A DNA stretch of 64,000 nucleotides, taken from Pyropia haitanensis. Taxonomy: Eukaryota > Rhodophyta > Bangiophyceae > Bangiales > Bangiaceae. The position numbers and the translations under genes are program-made. The stretch covers positions 6,115,485-6,179,484 of the forward strand of contig SDUX01000002.1 of the NCBI GenBank assembly GCA_008729055.1, in the 5' to 3' direction. Below, piece after piece: positions 55,652-64,000 of this stretch. Position 1 is the first letter of the stretch; each line of letters begins with the position of its first letter. Below the pieces are notes generated by a model, which saw only the letters and a list, made by a program, of their open reading frames with translations, was not told the DNA's origin and did no database searches.

Positions 55652-56640
55652 CTATAGCAACTGTAGTCCGTCGTCCGCCACCACGCGCGCCACAAACGGT
55701 CGCACCACCGACGCGCGCGTCCAGACGGTGGGCTTGTCCAGCGGGCAGTTGACTCCCCCCGCCTTCAATCCAAACGACAGCACCCCGTACGAAACGTACT
55801 CGGTCGGCGCGCCAAACAGGCGCCCGAACAAGCCGAGCGTGTGCTTCTCCACCACCAGCGGTGCGCCGCTGTCCCCGCCACAGCTGGTACCCCGCGGTGA
55901 CGCCGACGCACACACGTGGAGCGCGTCATCCACGGAAATGACCGCGTCGCCGCCGCCGGTGACGCCAAACAACGCCTCGCACGCCGTGTCGCTGTGGACG
56001 GTATGGCGCAGCTGCAGCAGCGTCTCGGACAGCACGTTATCCACGCCCGGCACCGCGTCACCGACGCCGAGGAGGCCAAAGCCGCGCACCAAAGCGGTGC
56101 TGCCGACTGGCGGCTTGTCGTCGGGCCCCGCCCACAGGCGGACAAAGCCGAGGCGGTTCGCCGCCATCTCGTCGGCGGAGATGGGGGTGTCGAGCACCAG
56201 CACCGCCGCGTCGTACTCGAATGTCAGGAGCGTCTCGGCGTACTGGGGGTGCTCGACGACGCGGGTCACCGTCCGCGACACGCCGTCGACCATTGTCGAG
56301 CCCCCCACCCGCACCGTGTCCCCAGCCAGTGGCAGGCAGTGGGCCGCGGTGAGGACGTGGCGCGGCGTGAGGAGGGCGCCGAGGCAGAAAAACTGGTCGC
56401 CGCCGTCGAAAAACAGCTTGGCGAGGTAGCCCGTGGCGGGGGCGGGCGCGACGGCACTCGCCGCGGCGGGGACCTTGCCCTTGAGCAGCGCCTTGAGGCT
56501 CACCGCCGAGTTGCGGTCCGCCTCACGCTTCTCCGCGGGCACCGCAAAGGGGGTGGGGGTGGGGGTGGCGCCCGCGGGGACCCCCGCCGGCGGCACCGTC
56601 GTCGGGCTGGGGCGCGTCGTCGGCGACGCCGCCGCCGAGC

Positions 56641-56685
<45 letters not shown>

Positions 56686-56827
56686 ACGGAAAGCCAAAGA
56701 AGCCGAGGAACGTGGCGAATGAAAACGCGTCGGCGGTTGCCGCCGCCCCCGCCACGGTGGCCACGCCAATGGCCGCGGCGAGCGCGAGGCGTGGCCGCCG
56801 TGGTGGCGACGCGAATCCCCGAGCCAT
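55652..56827 (-). CDS. secreted trypsin-fold (S1 family) serine protease
   Basis: This encodes 391 residues from the ATG at 56827 (MARGFASPPRRPR). A signal peptide (LALAAAIGVATVAGAAATADA) is followed by a Gly15 run, a Pro/Thr linker, and the protease domain from about residue 132. The catalytic triad is present: His163 in LTAAHC, Asp206 in EYDAAVLVLD, Ser320 in GTSCGGDSGAPLV. The oxyanion glycine (318) is present. The S1-pocket position six residues before the serine is Thr314, not the Asp of trypsin, so cleavage after Lys/Arg is not expected. Cys pairs typical of the fold are visible (FCLGALL/AAHC; TACEALF; SCGG). The N-terminus of the domain lacks a clear IVGG activation site, so activation may differ. 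Enzymes of this kind act outside the cell or in secretory compartments. Confidence 0.92.
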
Positions 56828-57263
56828 TGCCGCGACAGGGGGAGGGACGGGATGACAGCGGCCCTGTCGCACACCTGGTGGGACACGACAGGTCGGGGCG
56901 TTGCCGGGGGGGGCGGCACGGGAGGTTGAGTGTAGATGGGCTGTGTGTGTCGGGTGTGTCTGAGTGTAGGTGTTGCGGTTGAGGGCGGACGGTAGGGCAT
57001 TGCCGGCGGGCTGCCCTTGTATCGTTCAGACGGCTGGAGGTGACGGCGGCGGCGGCGCGTTTCCAGGTGGTGCCGCCACGGCCGGCGCCCGCCCGCGCGG
57101 TGTGCCCCCAAGTGCCACAGCGCGCCACGGCGGCCGCCGCCGCGGCTACCCTTCGCGCCACGCGCAGCGGCCGCGACAGCAGCGGCAGCGGCCGCGACGG
57201 CGGCGGCACAGCGGGCGCGTGGGCAGAGACAGAGGCCCCCGCGCACACCAGACATTGTCCCTG
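56828..57263. other. leader and promoter side of the protease gene
   Basis: The first ~100 bases are pyrimidine-rich on the minus strand (protease leader). GTGTGTGTCGGGTGTGTCTG-type sequence lies near 56940-56970. No gene seen. Confidence 0.4.
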
Positions 57264-57575
57264 ATGCGGGACGACGACAGAGGCGGCAATGCGGCTGCGG
57301 CCGTGGCACTGGCGGCGGTGGCGGCGTCGTCAGTGGTGGCGGCGGTGGCGGGGGTGGCGGCAACGACGGCGGCGGCGGCAGCGGCGTGGCGCGTCACCCA
57401 CCCCATCCCTCAGGCCCAGTCCCAGTCCTGCCGGGCGTCCGCATCGGGCACCGCCACGAGCGGGGAGAGGGGTACGCGCGGGGGACGCGGACAGCGCCGC
57501 CGCTGGCAGGGAGGACTGGCGGCACACCTCCGGCGGCGGTGGGGGCGGCCGCGGCGGCGGCTGCGGTGGAGGTGA
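57264..57575 (+). CDS. small Ala/Val-rich membrane-like protein, doubtful
   Basis: An ATG at 57264 gives 103 codons (MRDDDRGGNAAAAVALAAVA) with one hydrophobic segment of ~35 residues and a basic, Arg-rich end. Third positions are about 85% G/C, slightly below confirmed genes. A CTCAG near 57411 could be an acceptor, so the 3' part may be intron or out of frame. No family recognised; it may be spurious. Confidence 0.22.
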   Translation: MRDDDRGGNAAAAVALAAVAASSVVAAVAGVAATTAAAAAAWRVTHPIPQAQSQSCRASASGTATSGERGTRGGRGQRRRWQGGLAAHLRRRWGRPRRRLRWR

Positions 57576-58200
57576 CGCGGGCAGGGGCAGCTGCGAGGTG
57601 CCGCGCCGGGGGTGGGGGGGGAGGGGGGGGGGGAAGGCGGGTGCCCTGCAAACCGGCTCGCGGCCGCCTCCGTCCCGCCCCGGGCAGGTGGACTCGTCCC
57701 GGCGCAGCTGAAGCACAGCACAGTTGAATTTCACAGCACCCATCTGTCGCGGCACGTCATGCCGGCAAGCGGCGAGGGCGGACGGGCACGCGGGAGGGAG
57801 GCGGGAGGGGGGGGAGTTGGCGTCGACACGCGGTGCCGCCGCGGCTGCCCCCCCCCTGTGCGGCCGCCGTTGCGGGACAGACGCGGCTTGCCGCGTGTTT
57901 GGGGTGGGGGACACTGAGAGGGCGGCGCGACGGGTGCCGTCGCGGTCCGACGGGGGGGGGGGGCCCCGCCGCCATTGGCGGCACTGTGTAGCGTCGCCTT
58001 GCGACGCAGCGGCGGAGCGGGGGAAGGGGCGCGCGCCCATAGCCGCCGCGCGTCGCGCAGTGGCGAACGAGCGGGGTGGCACGGACAGCACAAACACACG
58101 CGGTCACCCCCACCGTTGTCGTGGACGCTCGGCGGGACGCGTATCTCTCCAGGCCGGCCGGGCGGCGGCACGCGGCGGGAGCAGCGACGGTAACTGGCGC

Positions 58201-58440
58201 CTAGCGGGGGGTGGGCACGCACGCGGTGCCGACGAGCTGGAAGGGGAGGTTGGCGAGGTGCTGATGCGGGACGGCGGTGTCGCGCAGCCGCCGGGCAACG
58301 TCCCACCCTGGAAAGGGGGGGGTCGGTGCTGACCGCCACACAGCGCCTCGACCGCCGCGTATGCGGCAGGCTGTAGGGCGGTTTGCCAGCGGCGTCGTTG
58401 CCGCGTCCCACAGGTTCGAGCGCAGGTGCTCTCCCGTGCG
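58201..58440 (-). pseudogene. frame-broken fragment of an unrecognised gene
   Basis: The 3' part (58307-58201) is strongly coding: WDVARRLRDTAVPHQHLANL then PFQLVGTACVPTPR and a stop, with 32 of 34 third positions G or C. It follows an acceptor-like C-run ending TTTCCAG at 58308. Upstream, EHLRSNLWDAATTPLANRP and then, one frame over, LQPAAYAAVEALCGG read like the preceding residues of the same protein. Two frame breaks, at about 58380 and in the C8 run near 58316-58322, separate the pieces. Either a decayed gene or sequencing indels. Family unknown. Confidence 0.35.
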
Positions 58441-59099
58441 GTCACCCCCCCCCCACCGGCGTTTTCCTCGTCGCGCTCTCGCTCCCCGTTCACTCCCTAT
58501 GCCCCCTGACCCTCCACCCCCGCCCCACAAGTTTTTCTCCGTGGCTTGATCCGCCGCCGCGGTTCACCATCGTCAGCTCTTTCGTTTTGCGCATCGACAC
58601 CCGTATCGACTTTTTTGATGCAGTGTCAACCATCGAAACGGGGTTTCGACGCGCCGTCCGATACGCGACGGTTTGCGTATCGAGCCCATCCTGGGATGGG
58701 CTGTAACCTCGCGCCGTCGATGAGGTCCTTTACAGGCAGTCGTTTAGTTATCTCGAGAGCGACAGTGCGGAAGCGCATTGATTGGCCAGACGAGCGGATC
58801 ACGCGACTCGGCCGACACTGAACCGACCCTATCCGTGCCTGCTGGCTCGCGTGGGACTTGGCCTCTGTTTCGTCGACCTCGGAGCCCCGCGCACCAGGCG
58901 CTCGCCGCGGCGGGCAACAGGTACAGTCTGTATCCGGTTAAGTGTGGCTTGGTTCTGTGTGGCCCGCACATAACCAAGCCAGATATCCCGAGATCAACTC
59001 CTCTACAGCGTACTGTCTCCATGCCCGGCTGACATCTAAATTCCTGGTTGCGCACTTAGAACCGTACGACGCTGATAATCGTGTCAATTACAAAGAGTG
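58441..59099. other. AT-richer island without gene
   Basis: 58540-59100 is of moderate GC. It contains CATCGAAACGGGGTTTCGACG near 58631, an imperfect palindrome around GAAAC/GTTTC. A related word (GCATCGAAACGCCG) occurs near 61983. No gene or RNA recognised. Confidence 0.35.
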
Positions 59100-59309
59100 A
59101 TGAGCAATGACGTGTGCCCGCCGTTCAGTCGTCCCGGCCGAGCCGCCTGCTGGTCTGGTAGTGAAGCCATCACGTCTGGCCATGACGAGGAAGTCGGGCG
59201 GGAGCAGAAAGAGCAGGTTGCCCGGTGCTGGCAGGCGGCTGAGGACGACTCCCAGGCCATTGACGAGATGGTGGACATGGTTTTGGCGAGTGAGGAAGAC
59301 GACGCTTGA
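59100..59309 (+). CDS. short acidic open frame, hypothetical
   Basis: 69 codons from the ATG at 59100 (MSNDVCPPFSRPGRAACW). The second half is acidic and helical-looking: HDEEVGREQKEQVARCWQAA and EDDSQAIDEMVDMVLASEED. Composition is protein-like but codon third positions are not G/C-biased, unlike genes here. It may be a relic or a recent sequence rather than a functional gene. Confidence 0.25.
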   Translation: MSNDVCPPFSRPGRAACWSGSEAITSGHDEEVGREQKEQVARCWQAAEDDSQAIDEMVDMVLASEEDDA

Positions 59310-59599
59310 CGACGAACAGGAAAGTTCTGTTTCAGAAGCGCAGATGCTCTGGCGGCACCTAAGGACTCAAATCAGCAGCGGCTAGGCCTAGTACTACTGC
59401 CAGTCTCCGTGCGGTTGACCCGTGTCCGCACGCGGTGGCGCGGGGTCAAGGTCGAGCGAACCACAGCACAGCCTCACACGCCTGTCCCCGCGTTGGACTT
59501 GCTGGACATCAATACGTTTTTACTAGCACTTGATGATCAGATTCTAAGGTCTCTCAAACATTCAGTCGACGGACTCATAAATCACCAGCAAAAGTACAA

Positions 59600-60345
59600 A
59601 TGGGCATGGGCTACATCTTGGCCACATGGCCACGGATAACCGCGCGCAGACTTGACGCGGGGCTGGCGAGGACGTTGGTCGGCGCGCAGCCGTCCGGGGC
59701 GCGCACGCAGGGCTTGCACGCGGTGGCTGAGAAGGTTCTCGCGGAGAGGGCGCGGGACCTGTCACGGTGCCGGCGTCTGGTGCTCGCCGCGTGCATCGGT
59801 GACGCGGTGGGGAGCTTGTTGCTGGCTGCTCGCGGGCACCTGCCGACGCGGGCGGTGCAGCTGGGCGTGCACGAGGCGCTAAAGGCGCTGCTGCTCGCTT
59901 CGGGCGTCGGCGCCGCCGCGTCGCGCGCTGGGCGGGGGTGGTGGAGAACGCGACGCGGGCCGCGTCAGGGAGGGCGCCGCCGCGGCGGCGGCGTCCCCGC
60001 CGCCGTGTCGTCGCGGCTGCCGCTGCCGCCGCTGCCGCCGCTGTCGTTGCCGCGGCCGCCGCTACCGTCACTTGCGGGCACGGCCGCCGCGGCGGTCGAT
60101 TTGGTCGCCGCTGCGCGTGGCGGCGGCTCCGCGGCGGTCAGCCGCGGCGGCCGCCGAGGCGCCGCCGCCCGCGGGCCGGCGCGGCCGGCCGCGGCGGCGG
60201 CAGCGGCGACGGCGGCGGCGGCAAGGGCGGCAGCGGCACGACGGCGGCGGCGTTGGTGGCGGCGACGACGGCGGCGGCGCTGACAAGGGCGGGGCGGGTG
60301 GGGCAGCCGCGGGGGTGCTTCGCCTGCCCCCATTGCTGGCGTTGT
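59600..60345 (+). pseudogene. coding fragment with frame change, unrecognised protein
   Basis: From about 59650, directly after an acceptor-like GCGCGCAG, the frame reads LDAGLARTLVGAQPSGARTQ, GLHAVAEKVLAERARDLSRC, RRLVLAACIGDAVGSLLLAA and RAVQLGVHEALKALLLASGV, with about 87% G/C in third positions. At the G-run near 59932-59937 the sensible frame changes to VVENATRAASGRA. Then come poly-Ala stretches, and possibly TTAAALVAATTAAALTRAGR and CPHCWRCK to about 60345. The helical repeats resemble HEAT-type helices but no family is certain. It may be a live gene with homopolymer errors or a decayed one. Confidence 0.35.
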
Positions 60346-60359
60346 AAGTTTGTTGGGGG

Positions 60360-61790
60360 GGGGTGGTGTGGCGGGAGGGTGATTGAGGGGTGGTGTGCTG
60401 GTGGGCTGGGTGGTGGTGGCGTGGCGGTGGTGGGCTGGTGGTGGCGGCGTGTGGTGACGGTGGGGTGGTGGCGGTGGGGTGGGGGCGGCAACAGACGTGG
60501 CGGAGCACTTCGGGGGGATGCCCTGTCGCGTTCTGGGAGGGTGGGAGCGGGGTGGCGGCTGTGGTGGGTGACGGGTGGAGGTTTCGGTTGTCGTGGGATG
60601 GGAAGGTGGCTGTGTTTGGGTGGCGGTGTTTAGGTGGTGATTTTTTTGGTGGTTACTTTTTTGTGTGATGGTGGTGTGGTGCCGACGGCGTGGTGGTGGT
60701 GGCGACTTTGGCGGGTGGTGTTAGCGACGGTCACGGACGTGGCGGGGTAGCTGGGGGGCTCCTCGGTCGTGTGCGTGGCCGGCGTTGAGGATGGCGGGGT
60801 GGAGGTTGCGAGGTTGTGGTGGTGGGATGGTCGCTCGCGGGGTGGTGGTTGTCGGGCGGTGGTGGTGGTGGGGTGGTGGGGGCGGCGTGGTGGTGGCGGC
60901 GACGTGGTGGTGGCGACGGACGTGGCGGGGCACTTTGGGACGGTGCCCCGTCGCTTCCTGGGTGGTGGGGGTTGGGGGGGGGGGGGGGGCACGCCGACAC
61001 GCCGCCGCCTCTGCCGCCACCGCCAGCTGCTGTCATTGCTGACTCGGCCATCGCTTCTCCCGGAGCTGCCACTTGTGCCACTGCCTTTTTCTTTTTTTTT
61101 TAGCTGTTGTTTTTTTTCTTTTTGGGAGGTGGGCGCGAGGGGTGTGGGCAGCTGACCGGAGGGGGGGGGGGCGGCGGTGGAGGGCGAGAGCGGAGGGGCG
61201 GCTGAGGGGAGGGGCGTGATGGTGGCGGCGGCGGTGGCGGAGACGGCGGCAAGGTCGACGGTGTTGGCGGCGGCGGCAAGATCGACGGCGGCGGCGTTGG
61301 TGGCGGCTGCGGCAAGTGCAAGACGGCGGCGGCGGCGGCGGCGGCGGCGGCAAGGGCGGCGGTGACAGAGGCGACGACGGCAGCGGGCGGCGACAAGAAC
61401 AAGACGGCGGCGGCGGCGGCGGCGGCAGCGGCAAGGGCGGCGGCGATGGCGGCGACGGCGGCAAGGGCGTCGACAAGTGCAAGATGGCGGCGGCGGCGGC
61501 GGCAGCGGCAAGGGCGGCGGCAAGTACCAGTCAGCGGCGGGGGCGGCGGGGGTTGTGTCGGCGGCAGGTTTGTGGTGGCGGGATAGCTGGGGTGCTCCCC
61601 GGCCGTGTGCGTGGCCGGCGTTGAGGATGGCGGGGTGGTGGCTGGCGGGGTGGTGGCTGGCGGGGTGGTGGTGGTGGTGGGCTGGTGGGGGCAGCGTGGT
61701 GGTGGCGGCGACGTGGTGGTGGCGACGGACGTGGCGGGCACATTGGGAGGGTGCCCCGTCGCGTCCTGGGTGGTGCGCTGACGAAAAACA
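60360..61790. repeat. G-rich imperfect repeats encoding Pro/Thr-rich sequence on the minus strand
   Basis: Three related segments (about 60365-60545, 60720-60970 and 61560-61785) share the same order. A GGTGGTGGTGG-rich stretch is followed by GTGGCGG..GACGTGGCGG, a CA.TTTGGGA.GGTGCCC word and CGTC.CTTCCTGGGTGGT. Between the last two lies a (GGC)-rich stretch (61215-61520). On the minus strand two copies read SSTPATHT, then GEHPSYPAT or EEPPSYPAT, and VPATSVATTTSPPPP, as in hydroxyproline-rich wall or mucin-like proteins. Frames 60630-62189 and 61100-61741 carry these pieces, but no signal peptide or single intact frame is found. Confidence 0.5.
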
Positions 61791-62315
61791 GCGAGCAGGG
61801 CGGAGCGCAGTGTCGCCCGCCACTCGCATCGGCACCTTATAAAGCGATGCGGAGGAGATGGGCAGCCGATACGATTCTACTGCAACGCAGGCGCACACGA
61901 GACACGGAAATCCCATGGTCACGTGTGCTGTAGTTCTCGGTCTCGCGACTTGGCGCCTATCGAAGCCCCGTCGGCGGATGGCGCATCGAAACGCCGTATC
62001 GACTCTAGCCCGAGACCCAACGCTGATGCGCCATCGAAGCCGACGCGGTTTGCAGCATTCGATGGGGAAAACAAAGTTGTTGACGATGTCGGCGGCGACG
62101 GCACGCTCCTCGCCGCCGCTACGCAGTCGTGTCCAACCCGTGGGCGTGCAGACCATTTCGGCGTGGCGTTGGTGCCCGAGTCCGTGCAACGGGGGAAGAC
62201 CCCGTCAGAAGGTGCGTACGGGGCGACTTTATTGCACGCCGACGCACGCGCGCTGGAGGGGGACTTGCCACCACTCTGGGAGAAGAACCCCGACGTCATC
62301 GTCTACCGCTTGTGA
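61782..62315 (+). other. coding-like segment without ATG, after a TATA box
   Basis: An open frame runs from a TGA near 61779 to the TGA at 62313-62315 with no ATG. Its second half looks like an ordinary protein: DAPSKPTRFAAFDGENKVVD, GTLLAAATQSC, RADHFGVALVPESVQRGKTP, EGAYGATLLHADARALEGDL and PPLWEKNPDVIVYRL. Codon third positions are not strongly G/C-biased. It may be an exon or a relic; I cannot name a family. Confidence 0.25.
61838..61844 (+). promoter_or_regulatory. TATA-like box (TATAAAG)
   Basis: A rare AT-rich word in GC-rich sequence, lying inside the left part of the open segment described above and about 80 bases before its first alternative start (GTG, 61923). Suggestive only. Confidence 0.25.
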
Positions 62316-63535
62316 GTATCACTTGCCATGTCACCGACACCGATGCCCCTCGACTTGAGACGCTAGAACGCTCCAAGGATGCGCAACTCCGCGCTCCTCG
62401 TCCAAGACGACGGCACGCACCGCGCGCAACGGGCGCGACATCCGCGCGGAAAAATTGTACGCACTGAAGGCTCCCAACCGTGCTATGCACGAGGAACGCT
62501 CTACTGTGTGACCCAGTTTCCATACCAGGCAGTCTTGACAAACGGACGGGTCAGCACAGGATACCGGGGAGGTCTTTGCGCACCCCCCCCCGAGGGCGCC
62601 CACGGACGTCCCCACCACCCCCGCCTCGCGGTCGCACCGCAGTGGCGGGGGTGTCGGCGGCGCCGGGGGAGGGGGGGGGTACCGCTGCTGCCGCTGCCAA
62701 GGTGAGCGGCGGCGCCGCGCTTGCCCGCCGCCGCGGGGGAGCCGCGGCGGCTGCCGCCACACGGCACGCCCGTGCCGGCCGACGCGGCCGGCCGTGCGCA
62801 CCGACGCGACGGCAGCAGCGCCGGCTGCCGCCGGCGTCGCGCCACGCGTGGACCCGTCGCGGCGCGGCAGCACCGCTGCCGCATGGCGGTGCGGTCATGG
62901 GATCCCCAACGTACACACCGCGGCGGGCGCCCGCCGCGGCTCCCCTTGCGGTCCACGGCGGACCTCGTCAACCGTGCGGATGGACCGGGGCGGCGCACCC
63001 GACGCACACGCCTACGACGACTGCCGCACACGGGCGGCGCGCAGACCCCACCACCAGTCCCGCTGAGGAGGCCGACGTACGAGATCCCGCGGCCAGACCA
63101 GCCGGCTGCCGCTGGCGGCGGCGAGCCGCGTCTGGCGGCCGCCCGCCGCGCTGGCCGGCCGCCGCGCCGCGTCGGCAGCCCGTGCGGGTCCTTACACCCC
63201 AAGAGGCGGGTGGATGCCGCCGTCTCGGCGGCGGCTGGCCGCGCCAGCCGGCGGCGGCGGCGGCGGGCGCTGCCGCGGCGTGCCGCTGCGGCTGGCGGCC
63301 AGCCCGGCGGCGCCGGGCCGCGGCTATAAGTGCGGGACCGGCCGGACGCTCGCGGCAGTCTGCAGCGGCAGGCCATCCACCCCGACCACCCCAACACACC
63401 GCCCAGTGCCCCCGCCATTGGCGGCCGACTCGGGGGGTACCCGAGCGCAGGGCGTCATCGCCTTCCTCACCTCCTGCTGGCCTCCCCTTGGACGTGGCCG
63501 CGCCCACACCCGCCCCCTCCCCCTCCCCCCCCGCC
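62316..63535. other. spacer upstream of the last gene
   Basis: 62316-62580 is of moderate GC with no gene. 62700-63330 is GC-rich; a plus-strand frame ending at 63329 (about 200 codons, Arg-rich) has fair codon bias but no motif. TATAAG at 63325-63330 (GGCTATAAGTGCGG) lies about 207 bases before the next start and may be its promoter. The last 60 bases are pyrimidine-rich. Confidence 0.35.
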
Positions 63536-64000
63536 ATGCGCTGGGCGTGGGCCCTCCCCGCGGCGGCGGCCGCCGCGGCGGCGTCCGTCTTCCTCGCCGC
63601 CCCCGCCGCCGGCGCCCCCCCGCCGGTGCGGGTGGAGAGCCCCGCCGAGACCGACGGCGCCGCGTGGCGCGTCAGCGGCTACGCCGTCGGCCTGGGCGAC
63701 GCCGCCGTGGCGGCGGTCGCCGCGCGCGCCGCCGCGGCGGGCGCGCCCGTCGACGTCCACGCCGTCACGCTGCGCTTGCCACGGCGGGCCAACCTGACCG
63801 GCGTGCCCTTCCTCCGCCTCTACGCCCACCACTGCACGGCGGCGGACGCGAGCGGCAACGCGCTGCTGACGCTGGCCGGGGCGGCGGGGGTGTCGGACGC
63901 GACGGCGCCGCCACAGGCGCTCCGGGGCGTCGACGGGGTGACGCCGCCCGCGGCGGCGGCGGGCGCGCCCGGCGGCAATGTGACCATCTGGTGCGTGACG
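63536..64000 (+). CDS. N-terminal part of a secreted or membrane protein, cut by the window end
   Basis: From the ATG at 63536 the frame stays open to the last base (155 codons). The N-terminus is a signal peptide: [20 protein letters not shown] then AAPAAGAPPPV. The mature part reads VRVESPAETDGAAWRVSGYA, VDVHAVTLRLPRRANLTGVP, FLRLYAHHCTAADASGNALL and TLAGAAGVSDATAPPQALRG. Two N-glycosylation motifs (NLT and NVT) are present. Third positions are almost all G/C and a C-rich leader precedes the start, so I trust it as a gene. No family can be named from this part. Confidence 0.75.
   Translation, partial: MRWAWALPAAAAAAAASVFLAAPAAGAPPPVRVESPAETDGAAWRVSGYAVGLGDAAVAAVAARAAAAGAPVDVHAVTLRLPRRANLTGVPFLRLYAHHCTAADASGNALLTLAGAAGVSDATAPPQALRGVDGVTPPAAAAGAPGGNVTIWCVT

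Noticed and set aside
62501..63418. 305-codon minus-strand Arg/Cys-rich frame
   Set aside because: It lies on the complement of a plus-strand frame with better codon bias and shows no domain; neither is called as a gene.

Overview
This is nuclear DNA of a eukaryote with a very GC-rich genome. The recognisable genes are eukaryotic: bystin, a mid-SUN protein, an A/B-type cyclin, Aurora kinase, a mitochondrial ribosomal protein, and a membrane protein resembling a plant DUF7906 family. The genes are intron-poor; I see one convincing spliceosomal intron (in the bS16m gene). Confirmed reading frames have third positions that are almost all G or C. The spacers are packed with homopolymers (G or C runs up to 27) and GGC/CCG repeats. 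An intron-poor, GC-rich genome carrying these genes fits a bangiophyte red alga of the Porphyra/Pyropia type best. That placement is inference; a GC-rich green alga is less likely because so few introns are seen.

Layout. 0-8 kb: the 3' end of an acyl-CoA-synthetase-like gene (+), bystin (-), a mid-SUN membrane protein (-), and mitochondrial bS16m (+, two exons). 8-14.4 kb: a gene-poor, partly lower-GC stretch with decayed coding pieces. 14.5-16.4 kb: cyclin (-). 16.4-24.9 kb: mostly gene-free, apart from an unrecognised Gly/Ala-rich gene near 21.2-22.7 kb (-). 24.9-31.2 kb: a short-chain dehydrogenase (-) and an ankyrin protein built on 16 nearly identical 99-bp modules (-). 33.4-37.2 kb: a repeat zone in which a 2.95-kb element with terminal inverted repeats and hairpin-forming ends is inserted in an older dispersed repeat and carries a second copy of that repeat plus an FG-rich gene. 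38.6-47.5 kb: Aurora kinase (+), a type I membrane protein (-), a polytopic membrane protein with a frame break (-), and a secreted protein (+). 49-53 kb: a tRNA-Leu-like 5' half and a tail-anchored protein gene whose 5' structure is unclear. 53.5-56.8 kb: a polytopic membrane protein (-) and a secreted S1-family serine protease (-). 57-62.3 kb: gene fragments and a tandem-like Pro/Thr repeat zone. 63.5-64 kb: the start of a secreted protein (+) that runs off the window.

The genes do not form a pathway. Cyclin and Aurora kinase are both mitotic regulators and both carry candidate APC/C degrons, but they lie 22 kb apart on opposite strands. Two features recur. Many starts follow a strongly pyrimidine-rich leader on the coding strand. 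Several otherwise coherent proteins change frame exactly in or beside G/C homopolymers, which could be assembly indels, real decay or tiny introns.

The most unusual parts are the nested terminal-inverted-repeat element with an apparent related empty site, the modular ankyrin array, the dehydrogenase with His at the usual catalytic Tyr position, and the orphan tRNA-like half. Nothing here could be compared with a database, so family names rest on motif recognition alone.
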